Numbered from the stretch's first letter, positions 9,057-18,250 are shown. The stretch is 64,000 nt of DNA from Brevundimonas sp. M20 (GCF_006547065.1 NZ_CP041243.1:2681001-2745000), one strand, 5' to 3'. Notes: generated by a model from the letters alone, not told the origin. Numbers and translations are program-made.

Positions 9057-9089
9057 GGGGCCGTCCGCACTTGCCGGGCGGCCCCTTCT
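9057..9089 (+). terminator. Rho-independent terminator after first S46 gene
   Basis: A 10-bp GC stem (9057-9066 with 9076-9085, one G-U pair) encloses a 9-nt loop and is followed by TTCTGGTTT. It lies 30 bp after the stop at 9027 and 56 bp before the next start, suggesting that the two S46 genes are transcribed at least partly separately. Confidence 0.7.
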
Positions 9090-9144
9090 GGTTTCATGGT
9101 CCGCGCAACAACGGGGCGCCCTGTCGCCCGCCCGGAGTTCTGTC

Positions 9145-11229
9145 ATGCGCTACACCCCCGCCCTCGTCGCCGCCCTTCTGACCCTCGCCGCCGGGTCCGC
9201 CGCCCCGACCCTGGCCCGGGCTGAAGAAGGCATGTGGACCTTCGACAACTTCCCCATCGCGCGCGCCAACCAGACACTGGGCACCAACATTGATCAGGCG
9301 TGGCTGGACCGGGTGCGGTTGTCGTCGGTGAAGTTCGGCGGCTGTTCGGCCGGTCTGGTGTCCGCCAGTGGTCTGGTGATGACCAACAACCACTGCGTCG
9401 CCACCTGCGTGGCCAACCTGTCGACGCAGGAAACCAACTACGCCGAGACCGGCTTCACCCCGCGCAGCCGCGAGGAAGAGCTGAAATGCCCGGGCGGGAC
9501 GGCCGAGATCCTGACCGACATCAGCGACGTGACCCAGCGCATGCACGCCGCCGGCGCCGGCTTGACGGGTCAGGCCTTCACCCGCGCCCGTGACGCCGAG
9601 GCCAGTCGTATCGAGCAGGAAGCGTGTGGCGACGCCACCGACAAACGCTGTCAGGTCGTGACCCTGTACCGGGGCGGTCAGTTCAAACTGTACACCTACA
9701 AGCGCTACTCCGACGTCCGTCTGGCGTGGGCGCCCGAGGATCGCGCGGCCACGTTCGGCGGCGATCTGGACAACTTCAGCTTCCCGCGCTTCGCCATCGA
9801 TGCGGCCTTCATCCGCCTGTACGAGAACGGCGCCCCGGCCAGGACCCCGACGCACTTCAAGTGGAACGCCTCGCGCCCGGTCGAGGGCACGCCGGTCTTC
9901 GTCTCGGGCAGCCCCGGCGCGACCCAGCGCCTGCTGACGCAGGACCAGCTGTTCAGCGTTCGGGACGTGGTCCTGCCCATGGATCAACTGATCGCCTCCG
10001 AACTGCGCGGCCGCCTTATCCGCTACTCTGAGGAAGGCGAGAGTCAGGCGTTTGAGGCGATGGATCCGATCGTCTCTATCGAGAACACCTACAAGCGCGG
10101 CCTGGGCCGCATGCGCGCCCTTACCGACGCCAACTTCATGCGCATGAAGGCCGAGGCGGAAGCTGACTTCCGCAGCCGCGCCGAGGCCGGTGTCGGCGCC
10201 GACAATCCCTGGACGACGCTGACGGGGATTCAGCCTGTTCTGCGCGAAAGCTATCCGGCGTATGCCCTGCTGGAAGGCGGCACCGGGATCGGAACCACGC
10301 CGGTCGGCGGCGGCTCGCAGCTGTTCCTGTGGGCGCGCACGCTGGTGCGCGGTGCGCAGGAGCGCGGCAAGCCGTCGGCCGAACGTCTGCCCGAGTTCGC
10401 CGACAGCCGCCTGGCGGGCGTGCAGAGCGGTTTGTTCGCCGAGCGTCCGGTCTATCCGGGTCTGGAGCAGGTCCGCATGGAATGGTGGCTGTCCAAGACC
10501 CGCGAATGGCTGACGGTCGACAACGCGAACGTCCGCGCCCTGCTGGGTCAGGAATCGCCCGAAGGCCTTTCGGCCCGTCTGATCGAGGGCACGACGCTGG
10601 CCGACCCGGCGGTGCGTCGCGCGCTGTGGGAAGGCGGGCTGGCGGCCATCGAGGCTTCGGATGATCCGCTGATCCAGTACCTGCTGCGCATCCAGGAGCC
10701 GACCCGCGCGGTTCGCGCCGCTTGGGAAGAGCAGGTGCAGGCCCCGACCGACCGCGCCTCGGAACGCCTCGCCGCCCTGCGCTTCGAGACCTATGGCGAC
10801 ACCGTCTATCCGGACGCCACCGGCACCCTGCGCCTGACCTACGGCCAGATCGAGGGGACAGACGTTCCGGGACAGCGGTTCGGCGCCTTCACCACCTTCG
10901 ACGGCCTGTGGGACCGCGCGACCGGCGCCGCCCCGTTCGACGTGGCGCCGAAGCTGCTGGCCGCGCGCGACCGGATCGACCGATCGACCGTGCTCAACAT
11001 GGCCGTGTCCTCCGACACCATCGGCGGCTCGTCGGGCAGCCCTGTCGTGACGGCGGCGGGCGAGATCGTGGGGGCGAACTTCGACTCCACCGTCCTGACC
11101 CAGCGCAACGCCTACGGCTATGATCGCAATGTCAACCGCTCGGTCATCGTGACCACCGGCGCGGTGACCACGGCCCTGCGCGATGTCTACGGCATGCAGT
11201 GGCTGGTGGAGGAACTCGGGGTCCGCTGA
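9145..11229 (+). CDS. S46-family dipeptidyl peptidase, paralogue
   Basis: The 694-aa paralogue of the preceding gene has a signal peptide ending about ARA|EEGMW (near residue 26), His83 in TNNHCVAT, Asp219 in FAIDAAFIRLY and Ser630 in GGSSGSP. The residue 18 after the catalytic Ser is Ser, neither the Gly of DPP7 nor the Arg of DPP11. Its P1 preference therefore probably differs from the upstream enzyme. Cys pairs near the N-terminal active-site region (C-S-A ... H-C ... C-V) are shared by both proteins. The duplication is old, since the proteins are well diverged along their length. Confidence 0.92.
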   Translation: MRYTPALVAALLTLAAGSAAPTLARAEEGMWTFDNFPIARANQTLGTNIDQAWLDRVRLSSVKFGGCSAGLVSASGLVMTNNHCVATCVANLSTQETNYAETGFTPRSREEELKCPGGTAEILTDISDVTQRMHAAGAGLTGQAFTRARDAEASRIEQEACGDATDKRCQVVTLYRGGQFKLYTYKRYSDVRLAWAPEDRAATFGGDLDNFSFPRFAIDAAFIRLYENGAPARTPTHFKWNASRPVEGTPVFVSGSPGATQRLLTQDQLFSVRDVVLPMDQLIASELRGRLIRYSEEGESQAFEAMDPIVSIENTYKRGLGRMRALTDANFMRMKAEAEADFRSRAEAGVGADNPWTTLTGIQPVLRESYPAYALLEGGTGIGTTPVGGGSQLFLWARTLVRGAQERGKPSAERLPEFADSRLAGVQSGLFAERPVYPGLEQVRMEWWLSKTREWLTVDNANVRALLGQESPEGLSARLIEGTTLADPAVRRALWEGGLAAIEASDDPLIQYLLRIQEPTRAVRAAWEEQVQAPTDRASERLAALRFETYGDTVYPDATGTLRLTYGQIEGTDVPGQRFGAFTTFDGLWDRATGAAPFDVAPKLLAARDRIDRSTVLNMAVSSDTIGGSSGSPVVTAAGEIVGANFDSTVLTQRNAYGYDRNVNRSVIVTTGAVTTALRDVYGMQWLVEELGVR

Positions 11230-11287
11230 AGAGGGCTCGGTGGCTGTTGGCTAGCGGGCGACCTGCTTCGCCGTCCAGACAGAAAGA

Positions 11288-11318
11288 AGCCCCGCTCGGC
11301 GATCCGGGCGGGGCTTTT
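11288..11318. terminator. Bidirectional terminator between S46 gene and pgsA
   Basis: AGCCCCGC (11288-11295) pairs with GCGGGGCT (11308-11315), and the stem can extend by four pairs inward. T tracts occur on both sides when read in each direction (TTTT after the plus-strand stem; TTCTTTCT on the minus strand). It sits between convergent genes ending at 11229 and 11367. Confidence 0.8.
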
Positions 11319-11366
11319 CATTGTCTGCTCGATGGCTGTTGCGGGACACTCGCCACTCGCAACTCC

Positions 11367-12011
11367 CTAGAGCTGGCTCATCTTTTGCTGGGCCTTCGAG
11401 AAATACTGCCAGCCGGTCCACAGGGTGATGATCGCGGAGAGCCAGGTCAGCGTGACGGCGAAGGTCTCGAAATGGCCCTGCCATTCCGGGGTCGTGCCGT
11501 CCGGGTTGGTCAAACCGAAGGCATCCCACAGCAGGGTCAGTTGCAGGGCCCCCAGCGCCAGCATCTGCAGGGTGGTCTTCCACTTGGCCAGCAGGGTGAC
11601 CGGCAGCTTGACCTTGCCCGCGACGGTCTCGCGCAGGGCCGACACGGCGAACTCACGGAACAGGATCAGGCCACAGGGAATGGCAATGCCCGGCAAGGAG
11701 CCCGAGGCCAACACGCCCAGAATGGCGCCGGTGATCAGAACCTTGTCGGCGATAGGGTCGAGAATGGCGCCCCAACGGGTGGTGGCGTGCCAACGGCGTG
11801 CCAGGAAGCCGTCGACCCAGTCGGTCGAGGCCGCGACGGCGAAGATCCAGAACGCCCAGACTCCGAAGCTGAGTTGCTGTTCGGGCGACAGGAAGCCGTC
11901 CATGAAACCGGGCGCCGCGCCCGCCAGCATCAGGAACATCACCACGCCCGCCAGCAGGCGCAGGCCGGTCAGGATGTTGGGGATGGGATTGGCGTGGTGG
12001 GTGGGGGTCAT
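11367..12011 (-). CDS. pgsA: CDP-diacylglycerol--glycerol-3-phosphate 3-phosphatidyltransferase
   Basis: The 214-aa integral membrane enzyme makes phosphatidylglycerol phosphate from CDP-diacylglycerol and glycerol-3-phosphate, the committed step to anionic phospholipids. The CDP-alcohol phosphotransferase signature is complete: D64-x2-D67-G68-x2-A71-R72-x8-G81-x3-D85-x3-D89. Four to six hydrophobic helices surround it. The N-terminal NPIPNILTGLR is the family's usual opening. It is the last gene of a minus-strand run from uvrC. Confidence 0.93.
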   Translation of the reverse strand: MTPTHHANPIPNILTGLRLLAGVVMFLMLAGAAPGFMDGFLSPEQQLSFGVWAFWIFAVAASTDWVDGFLARRWHATTRWGAILDPIADKVLITGAILGVLASGSLPGIAIPCGLILFREFAVSALRETVAGKVKLPVTLLAKWKTTLQMLALGALQLTLLWDAFGLTNPDGTTPEWQGHFETFAVTLTWLSAIITLWTGWQYFSKAQQKMSQL

Positions 12012-12080
12012 CGCAGCCTTCCGAAAGGGGACGTCCGGTGTGCCATGCTTCGCGAGGCGAGGCGAGGCGTCAGAGAGCCG

Positions 12081-12692
12081 CTAGGTCAGGGGTTCGAAGC
12101 GGCCCGGTCCCTTCAACGCGCGAAGGACGCCGTCGGCTATGCCGAAATGCAGGCCGATCAGCTTGATCTGGCCCGCGGCCTCGCGTTCGGCGATCCACGG
12201 GAAGGTGCGCAGGTTATCCAGCGACAGGCGAACCACCGCCTCTTCCGCAGCCTGCCCCTGCTCGTTCTCGGACACTTCCTCGCAGACCCGGCGCACGACA
12301 GGCGCGCCCTGCGCGACCCAAGGGGCGACGAAGTCCTGCACATTGTCCGGCGCGCCGTGGATCATGGCGTTCACCCCGCCGCACGAGGCGTGGCCCATGA
12401 CCACGATGCGCGAGACGTTCAGCACCTTCACGCCGAACTCCAGCGCCGCCGACACCCCATGCAGATGACCGTCGGGCTCATACGGCGGAACCAGATTGGC
12501 GACGTTGCGCACCACGAACAGCTCGCCCGGCGCGGCGTCGAAGATCAGGGCCGGATCGGCGCGGCTGTCGGAACAGGCGACGATCAGGGTATGCGGCTTC
12601 TGCCCCTTGGCGAGCGCTTCATATTCGGCGCGGGCCTCGGGCCAGTGGTCTTTGCGGAAGCGGCGATAGCCGGCGGCGATCTGGTCGGTCAT
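12081..12692 (-). CDS. Beta-class carbonic anhydrase
   Basis: The 203-aa protein interconverts CO2 and bicarbonate. Zinc ligands are visible as Cys40 (ACSDSRADP), His101 and Cys104 (GHASCGGV), with the Asp42-Arg44 catalytic dyad. The internal VVRNVANLVPPYE matches the substrate-channel segment of the family. No signal peptide is present, so it is cytoplasmic. It probably supplies bicarbonate for carboxylases. It lies 55 bp downstream of the YdeI-like gene on the same strand. Confidence 0.93.
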   Translation of the reverse strand: MTDQIAAGYRRFRKDHWPEARAEYEALAKGQKPHTLIVACSDSRADPALIFDAAPGELFVVRNVANLVPPYEPDGHLHGVSAALEFGVKVLNVSRIVVMGHASCGGVNAMIHGAPDNVQDFVAPWVAQGAPVVRRVCEEVSENEQGQAAEEAVVRLSLDNLRTFPWIAEREAAGQIKLIGLHFGIADGVLRALKGPGRFEPLT

Positions 12693-12747
12693 GGGGGCGG
12701 TATAGGCGATCCGCTGCGCTTGGGGGAGAGGGTGACGTTCGACCCCG

Positions 12748-13059
12748 TCAGCGCCCCCTGCGCCCCTGCCCGTCGATCAGGACCGCCTGCTGCCACGGGC
12801 TGGGCGCCTTGTCGGTGCGGTGGATGCAGCCGACCCAGCAACAGGGCCGTTTCTTGCCCTCCCGCAGTTCCTCGGCTGTTCGGACGATGCGCCGCTGACG
12901 CGTGGCGGGCTGTTTGGCGTCCTCGACCCAGCAGATGAACTCGTTGCGGCCCAGCGGCGTCAGCCCCTGCCACAACGCCAGCACCTCCGGATCGGTCTGC
13001 AGGGCGGTCCTCATGTCTTCGCCCGCGACATGGACCGTGCCCTCCGCGAACTCGCTCAT
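12748..13059 (-). CDS. YdeI/OmpD-associated (bacteriocin-protection) family protein
   Basis: The 103-aa cytoplasmic protein contains LWQGLTPLGRNEFICWVEDAKQPATRQRRI split across its middle, the core of the YdeI/OmpD-associated domain (PF13376), in which a short helix ends in a conserved R-x-R-R-I. A CCWVGC Cys motif follows in the C-terminal third. Biochemical function in this family is not established. The start ATG at 13059 is the only good one in frame. It lies 30 bp after uvrC, probably co-transcribed. Confidence 0.75.
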   Translation of the reverse strand: MSEFAEGTVHVAGEDMRTALQTDPEVLALWQGLTPLGRNEFICWVEDAKQPATRQRRIVRTAEELREGKKRPCCWVGCIHRTDKAPSPWQQAVLIDGQGRRGR

Positions 13060-13089
13060 GCAAACGCCCTTCCCGCTCGACGCCCTATC

Positions 13090-14985
13090 CTACCCCCCGG
13101 CGCCCGGGCGGAAAAACCCGTAAATTCGTTCGGCCAACGCCTGACTTACACCATCGACCTTGACCAGATCGGCGACCGAGGCGCGACCGACGCCCTTGGC
13201 GGAGCCGAAGGCGTGCAGCAAGGCCTTCTTCCGACCCGGACCGACCCCTTCGATCTCGTCCAGCGGGTTCTTCTTGATGTCCATCGAACGCCGCTTGGCG
13301 TGGGCGCCGTTGGCGAAACGGTGCGCCTCATCGCGCAGACGCTGGACGTAATAGAGAACCGGCGACTTCAGCGGCAGCATGAAGGGCGGTTTGCCGGGAA
13401 TAAAGAAATGCTCCTTGCCCGCGTCGCGGTCCGGTCCCTTGGCCACGCCCACGGCCACAATGTCGTCCAGCCCCAGATCGGCAAGCACCGCCTGCACCTC
13501 GGCCAGTTGCCCGGCGCCGCCGTCGATCAGCAGCAGGTCGGGACGGTCGACCTCCTCGCCCTCGTCCTCATCCTTCACCAGACGACTGAAGCGACGGCGC
13601 ATGACCTCGCGCATCATGCCGTAGTCGTCGCCGGGGGTCAGTTCGTCGCCCCGGATGTTGAACTTGCGGTACTGGTTCTTGAGGAAGCCCTCGGGTCCCG
13701 CGACCACCATGCCGCCGACGGCGTTGGTCCCCTGGATGTGGGCGTTGTCGTAGATTTCGATCCGCTCCGGACGGCTCTCCAGACCGAAGGCCTCGCACAG
13801 CTCATCAAGGATTTTCGACTGGGCGGAGTTCTCGGCCAGCTTGCGGCCCAGCGCCTCGCGGGCGTTGGTCAGGGCGTGATCGACCAAGGCCTTGCGGTCG
13901 CCCCGAGCGGGCTTTTCGATGCTGACGACCCGGCGGCCGTCATCCAGCTTGGCCTTCATGGAGAAGGCCTCTTCCAGAAGTTCCTTCTCATGCGGGATCA
14001 CATTGGACAGGATCTGCCGGGGCACCGGCTTGTCCTCGTAGAACTGGCCCAGGAAGGCGGCCAGGATTTCCGGATCGGTATCGGTCCGGTCCACGCGGGG
14101 GAAGTAGGCGCGGCCGCCCCAGTTCTGACCGCCCCGATAGAAGAAGACCTGCACACAGGCCTGACCGCCATCGGAGTACAGGGCGAAGACATCCGCCTCG
14201 GCCACGCCCTCGGCGCTGACCGAATTCTCCATCGAAATGGCCGACAGGGCGCGGATGCGGTCACGGACACGGGCGGCCTGTTCGAAATCCAGATCGTCCG
14301 AAGCCGCCTGCATCTCGGCGGACAGCCGCCCGATCACCGCGCGCGACTTGCCGCGCAGGAAGGCCTCGGCCTCATCGACCAGACCTTCATAGTCCTCCAG
14401 CGAGATCAACCCCGTGCAGGGCGCCGAGCAGCGCTTGATCTGGTGCAGCATGCAGGGTCGCGTCCGGGTCTCGTAGACGCTGTCCGAACAGGACCGCAGC
14501 AGGAAGGCCTTCTGCAGGGTCGTCAGGGTCCGGTTCACCGCCCAGGTCGAGGCGAAGGGGCCGAAATAGTCGCCCTTGATCGTGTGCGCCCCGCGGTGCT
14601 TTCGAACCTGCGGCGCCCGGTGATCGCGACGGATCATCAGTTCGGCGAAGGACTTGTCGTCGCGCAGCACCACGTTGAAGCGGGGCTTCAGTTTCTTGAT
14701 GAAGTTGGATTCCAGCAGCAGGGCCTCGGTCTCGGACGCCGTGACCACCAGCTCCATCGAGCGGGTCAACGAGACCATCAGGCCGATGCGCTGGGTATGG
14801 AACCGCCCCTGCGCATACTGAAGGATGCGCTTCTTGATCGACCGCGCCTTGCCCACATACAGGCAGGCCCCGTCTTCGCCGTACATGCGATAGACGCCCG
14901 GCTTGTCGGGCGCGCGGCGCGCCTCATCCCTGATCAGGTCGGCGGCCTGCAAGGGCGAATCGGTGGCGGGCATCTCCTCGGTCAT
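13090..14985 (-). CDS. uvrC: Excinuclease ABC subunit C
   Basis: The 631-aa nucleotide-excision-repair nuclease has an N-terminal GIY-YIG domain ([18 protein letters not shown], about residues 30-50), a UVR motif near residues 230-250, the RNase H-like endonuclease domain ([12 protein letters not shown]) and C-terminal helix-hairpin-helices ([11 protein letters not shown]). With UvrAB it makes the dual incisions around lesions. I prefer the ATG at 14985; the TTG 9 nt upstream is in frame but has no better ribosome site. Confidence 0.95.
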   Translation of the reverse strand: MTEEMPATDSPLQAADLIRDEARRAPDKPGVYRMYGEDGACLYVGKARSIKKRILQYAQGRFHTQRIGLMVSLTRSMELVVTASETEALLLESNFIKKLKPRFNVVLRDDKSFAELMIRRDHRAPQVRKHRGAHTIKGDYFGPFASTWAVNRTLTTLQKAFLLRSCSDSVYETRTRPCMLHQIKRCSAPCTGLISLEDYEGLVDEAEAFLRGKSRAVIGRLSAEMQAASDDLDFEQAARVRDRIRALSAISMENSVSAEGVAEADVFALYSDGGQACVQVFFYRGGQNWGGRAYFPRVDRTDTDPEILAAFLGQFYEDKPVPRQILSNVIPHEKELLEEAFSMKAKLDDGRRVVSIEKPARGDRKALVDHALTNAREALGRKLAENSAQSKILDELCEAFGLESRPERIEIYDNAHIQGTNAVGGMVVAGPEGFLKNQYRKFNIRGDELTPGDDYGMMREVMRRRFSRLVKDEDEGEEVDRPDLLLIDGGAGQLAEVQAVLADLGLDDIVAVGVAKGPDRDAGKEHFFIPGKPPFMLPLKSPVLYYVQRLRDEAHRFANGAHAKRRSMDIKKNPLDEIEGVGPGRKKALLHAFGSAKGVGRASVADLVKVDGVSQALAERIYGFFRPGAGG

Positions 14986-15034
14986 CGGGCGCAATATAGG
15001 CGTCCCCGCGCCGCCGCGAAGCGTCAGCAGTCGA

Positions 15035-15481
15035 TCAGAACCGACGAACCATCACGACGCCCGCGATGACCAGCGCCACGCCGGCCATGCGGCCGAGACT
15101 GATCGGGTTCTGCGGCGTGCCGAAGGCGCCGAAATGGTCGAGGATCAGGCCGATCAGAAGCTGCCCCGCCACCATCAGGGTGATGGTCAGGGCGACGCCC
15201 AGACGCGGTACGCCCCAGGCGGCGGCGACCACGAAGATGGCGCCGTACAGACCGCCGATCCATGCGTACCAGGGCAGGGCGCGCGCGGCGGTCAGGTCCG
15301 GCTTGGCCTGCAGGATCATGGCGATGATGCCCAGCGCCGCCGTGCCGACCGCGAAGGAGACGAAGGCCGCGTTCACCGGCGAGCCGACGGCGGTCATCAA
15401 CTTCGCATTGGTCGGCGCCTGAAGCGCGGTGGCGCCGCCGGCGAAGACGACAGCGATCATGGACAGCAGCATCGGGTTCAT
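15035..15481 (-). CDS. DMT-superfamily small transporter (DUF606/YdcZ type)
   Basis: The 148-aa protein has about five hydrophobic helices and the G-G-x-x-x-L-Q-A-P-T-N opening ([14 protein letters not shown]) typical of DUF606 inner-membrane proteins in the drug/metabolite transporter group, which usually act as pairs or fusions. Here a single 5-TM unit is present. The ATG at 15481 is preferred; a GTG at 15517 would extend into the esterase gene. Substrate unknown. Confidence 0.75.
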   Translation of the reverse strand: MNPMLLSMIAVVFAGGATALQAPTNAKLMTAVGSPVNAAFVSFAVGTAALGIIAMILQAKPDLTAARALPWYAWIGGLYGAIFVVAAAWGVPRLGVALTITLMVAGQLLIGLILDHFGAFGTPQNPISLGRMAGVALVIAGVVMVRRF

Positions 15482-15523
15482 GCCGCCATGGCTATCACCC
15501 TTGTCGACGGCGCGCACCGGGTC

Positions 15524-16411
15524 TCAGCGACCGAGAATGAACCGGACGGCGCGTTCTCCCTCCGCGTCGCCTGCCTGACCGAACTCGACATTGATGTCGC
15601 GGTGGCTGTCGTCCGGAGCGACGATGACCTGCGCCTGACCGCCCGCGCGAGTCAGGGCGGCGGCCAGCGCCTCGCTCTGGCCCCGGGCGTCATCACGGCT
15701 GGAGATGTAGAAGATCAGATAGGGCGGATAGCGCACGCCCGCCCGGACAAGCAGGGTCGGCGACAAGGCCGCGGCGTTGTCGCCGAAGGCTTCCGAATAG
15801 AGATTGCCCAGGAGGCGTCCGGCGGGCCCGTTTCCACGGTCCCCGGTGGCGTCATAGCCCGCGCCGTCCAGCAGAATCACCCCCGCCAGATCGGACGGCT
15901 GAAGCCCCACACCGGCCAGATAGGTCGGATCGGCCCCGACCAACGCCGCCAGGTGGGCTCCGGCGGAATGGCCCATCAGGAAGAGCGGGCGGCCCGGATG
16001 GGTCCGCTTCAGCGCCACGACGGCGGCGGCGACGTCCTGCGCCTGCTCACGCGGCGTGACCTGGGGCACCAGTCGATAGCCGATGGAGGCGAGGGTTAGC
16101 CCGTGCCTTTGGGCGTACTCCGGCAGGCTGTGCACCATGGCCTTATCGCCCATCGACCAGCCGCCGCCGTGAATATAGGCGAGCACCGGTCCCGTCCCGG
16201 CTCCGGCGTAGAGATCATAGGCCTGCTTCGGATCGGAGCCGGTCGAGATCGAGGTGTGCGGGGCATTGGACCGGCCGCTCTCGACGGCGCGATCGGCCCG
16301 ACGGCGGCGACGATCCCCCCGACGCGGGCGGTCCTGTGCGGCGGCCGTTCCGGCGGCGAAGGCGGCGGCGAGCCCGATCATCAGGGCAGTGCGGCGATGC
16401 AGTTCACGCAT
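15524..16411 (-). CDS. Secreted alpha/beta hydrolase (esterase/lipase, HSL-like)
   Basis: The 295-aa protein has a signal peptide (about residues 1-25, AAA|QD) and an Arg-rich linker, then an alpha/beta hydrolase with oxyanion motif HGGGW (81-85), nucleophile Ser149 in GHSAG, and a C-terminal Asp/His pair in PDDSHRDIN. This pattern matches carboxylesterases of the hormone-sensitive-lipase group. AGGAG 7 nt ahead of the ATG supports the start. Substrate unknown; periplasmic location is inferred. Confidence 0.85.
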   Translation of the reverse strand: MRELHRRTALMIGLAAAFAAGTAAAQDRPRRGDRRRRRADRAVESGRSNAPHTSISTGSDPKQAYDLYAGAGTGPVLAYIHGGGWSMGDKAMVHSLPEYAQRHGLTLASIGYRLVPQVTPREQAQDVAAAVVALKRTHPGRPLFLMGHSAGAHLAALVGADPTYLAGVGLQPSDLAGVILLDGAGYDATGDRGNGPAGRLLGNLYSEAFGDNAAALSPTLLVRAGVRYPPYLIFYISSRDDARGQSEALAAALTRAGGQAQVIVAPDDSHRDINVEFGQAGDAEGERAVRFILGR

Positions 16412-16467
16412 GGTGTGTCTCCTGAAGCCCCCGGAGTCTCCAACGCCAAGCTTGGCCGGTTCCGTCG

Positions 16468-16941
16468 CTACCAGTGCGGCGTCGCCTCAGCCTCGCCGAA
16501 CACCTCCGCCAATCGCGCTCGCGTCGAACGATGCGCGTCCTCGGGCAGGGCGGCCGGATCGAACCAGCCGATCTCGGCGATCTCCCCATGGCTGGAGCGC
16601 TCCGTCATCGTGAACCGGTCCATCCGGTAGACCAACACATGGTCGCCCCGGAAATAACGCTCGTTCGAATGAACACTGACCAGAACAGGCCGCCCCTCGA
16701 CGATCAGACCGGCCTCCTCGCGCATTTCCCGGATCAGGGCGTCCTCGGCCGTCTGCCCCCGCTCGACCCCGCCGCCGGGCAGCCACCAGCCGTGGACATA
16801 GGTGTGCTTGACCAGCAGCACCCGCCCCTCGCCGTCCACCGCAACCCCACGCACGCCCAGCGTCATCCCCCGCGTCGCCCGCGAGAAGGCGAAGAACAGG
16901 GGTCGGGTAAAGGGTTCGATGCGCGTGCGCCAAGTGGTCAT
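16468..16941 (-). CDS. Nudix hydrolase
   Basis: The 157-aa protein has a Nudix box at about residues 57-79 (GGGVERGQTAEDALIREMRE, then EAGL). The first Glu of the GX5E motif is Gln63; REMREEAGL is intact, so the metal-binding helix is preserved. The family hydrolyses nucleoside diphosphates linked to another group; substrate unknown. The start at 16941 avoids an Asp/Glu-rich upstream extension that is the antisense of the neighbouring small ORF. Divergent from the 17020 gene. Confidence 0.85.
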   Translation of the reverse strand: MTTWRTRIEPFTRPLFFAFSRATRGMTLGVRGVAVDGEGRVLLVKHTYVHGWWLPGGGVERGQTAEDALIREMREEAGLIVEGRPVLVSVHSNERYFRGDHVLVYRMDRFTMTERSSHGEIAEIGWFDPAALPEDAHRSTRARLAEVFGEAEATPHW

Positions 16942-17019
16942 CCGGCGACGATAGGCCCTGATGCGTTCTTGAACAGCAGGGCCGGTGCCTTTATTGCCGG
17001 TCGCATCAAGGAGCTTTCC

Positions 17020-17100
17020 ATGCTGGCCCTCTACATCATCCTCGGCTTCGTCGTCGTTCTCGGCGTCATCAACTTCATCGAGTTCGGCCGGGTTGACTAA
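17020..17100 (+). CDS. 26-aa small hydrophobic protein upstream of the SDR-folB pair
   Basis: MLALYIILGFVVVLGVIN is followed by FIEFGRVD and TAA. The protein is almost one transmembrane helix (about residues 2-18) with a short acidic tail. A near-perfect AAGGAG lies 6 nt before the ATG (17008-17013), the best ribosome site in this neighbourhood. Its stop overlaps the TTG start of the SDR gene by 8 nt, so it may couple translation, act as a leader, or be a real membrane microprotein. Too short for most gene callers. Confidence 0.55.
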   Translation: MLALYIILGFVVVLGVINFIEFGRVD

Positions 17101-17851
17101 GCCCGCCGCTGATCGCGGCGCCGCTCTGGTCACCGGCGGCGGCAAGCGGATCGGCAAGGCGATCTGTCTGGAGCTGGCCCGCGCCGGCTTCGACGTTGTG
17201 ATCCATTATCGCGGATCGAAGGACGCGGCGGAGGCCGTGGCCGATGAGGTGCGCGCCTTGGGCCGCCGGGCGGCCACCGTACAGGGCGACCTGTCTCTCG
17301 AAGCCGAAGTACGCGGGATCGTCCCCGCCGCCGTCGAGGCCCTCGGCCCGCTGACCGTGCTGGTGAACAACGCCTCGGTGTTCGAGGATGACCGGGTCGG
17401 TGCGCTGGAGCGCGATATCTGGGACGCCCACATCGAGACCAATCTGCGGGCGCCTATCGTCCTGTCCGAGGCCTTCGCGGCCCGGGCGCCCGACGGCGGC
17501 AGCATCGTCAATCTGCTGGATCAGCGGGTTCTGAAGCCCGATCCCCGCTTCTTCTCCTACGCCCTGTCGCGCAACGGCCTGTGGTGGGCGACGCGGACGA
17601 TGGCGCAGGCCTTGGCGCCCCACATCCGGGTGAACGGCGTCGGTCCCGGGCCGACCCTGCCCTCCATCCATCAGAGCCCCGAAGACTTCGCCGCCGAGGC
17701 CGCCGCCGTGCCCCTACAGAAGGCCGGAAGTCCTGAGGCCGTGGCCGCCGCCGTGCGTTGGCTGGTTGAAGCCGACCTCGTGACGGGCCAGATGATCGCC
17801 GTCGACGGGGGCCAGCATCTGGCCTGGCGAACCCCGGACATCGTGGAGTAG
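17093..17851 (+). CDS. SDR-family oxidoreductase, FolM/pteridine-reductase-like context
   Basis: The 252-aa Rossmann oxidoreductase has cofactor motif TGGGKRIG near the N-terminus, NNAS in the core, Tyr156 and PGPTLPS after beta-6. The active-site Y-x-x-x-K is Y-A-L-S-R here: the catalytic Lys (residue 160) is Arg. I chose the TTG at 17093, which overlaps the preceding small ORF. The next gene is folB, 3 bp downstream, so reduction of a pterin in the folate pathway (FolM/PTR1 type) is plausible. Activity is uncertain given the Arg. Confidence 0.82.
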   Translation: MTKPAADRGAALVTGGGKRIGKAICLELARAGFDVVIHYRGSKDAAEAVADEVRALGRRAATVQGDLSLEAEVRGIVPAAVEALGPLTVLVNNASVFEDDRVGALERDIWDAHIETNLRAPIVLSEAFAARAPDGGSIVNLLDQRVLKPDPRFFSYALSRNGLWWATRTMAQALAPHIRVNGVGPGPTLPSIHQSPEDFAAEAAAVPLQKAGSPEAVAAAVRWLVEADLVTGQMIAVDGGQHLAWRTPDIVE

Positions 17852-17854
17852 CCC

Positions 17855-18250
17855 GTGGCAGCCCCGTCCCCCCTCCCCTTCCCCGTTTCCGGCGCCCCGG
17901 TGCGCGAGGGCCTGACCGTCTTCGTCCGCGGGCTCGAAGTCGCCGCAGGCATCGGCGTCTATGATCACGAACAGGGCCGCCTGCAGCGACTGGTGATCGA
18001 CGTGACGCTCGAGATGACGCCCGCGCCGATCGAACGACTGGGCGACACGATCAACTACGAGACCGTCGCCGAGGCTGCTCGCGCCATCGTGGCGGAAGGC
18101 CACATCGGGCTGGTCGAGACCTTCGCCGAACGGCTGGCGCTGGCCATGCTCAAGGACGCGCGTGTCCGCCGCTGCGCCGTGCGGATCGAAAAGCCGGGCG
18201 CGCTGGGCGGCGAAGCGGTTCCGGGCTGCGAGCTGGTTCTGGCCCGCTAG
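17855..18250 (+). CDS. folB: Dihydroneopterin aldolase
   Basis: The 131-aa enzyme is predicted to cleave dihydroneopterin to 6-hydroxymethyl-dihydropterin and glycolaldehyde in folate synthesis. FVRGLEVAAGIGVYDHEQG is the family's first strand with the Y-x-x-E region, and TINYETVAEAA and LVETFAERLA supply the pterin-binding segment including the conserved Glu. The usual active-site Lys lies in IEKPGAL. GTG start 3 bp after the SDR stop; the two are almost certainly co-transcribed. folP is at 59013 in this window, far from this operon. Confidence 0.9.
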   Translation: MAAPSPLPFPVSGAPVREGLTVFVRGLEVAAGIGVYDHEQGRLQRLVIDVTLEMTPAPIERLGDTINYETVAEAARAIVAEGHIGLVETFAERLALAMLKDARVRRCAVRIEKPGALGGEAVPGCELVLAR

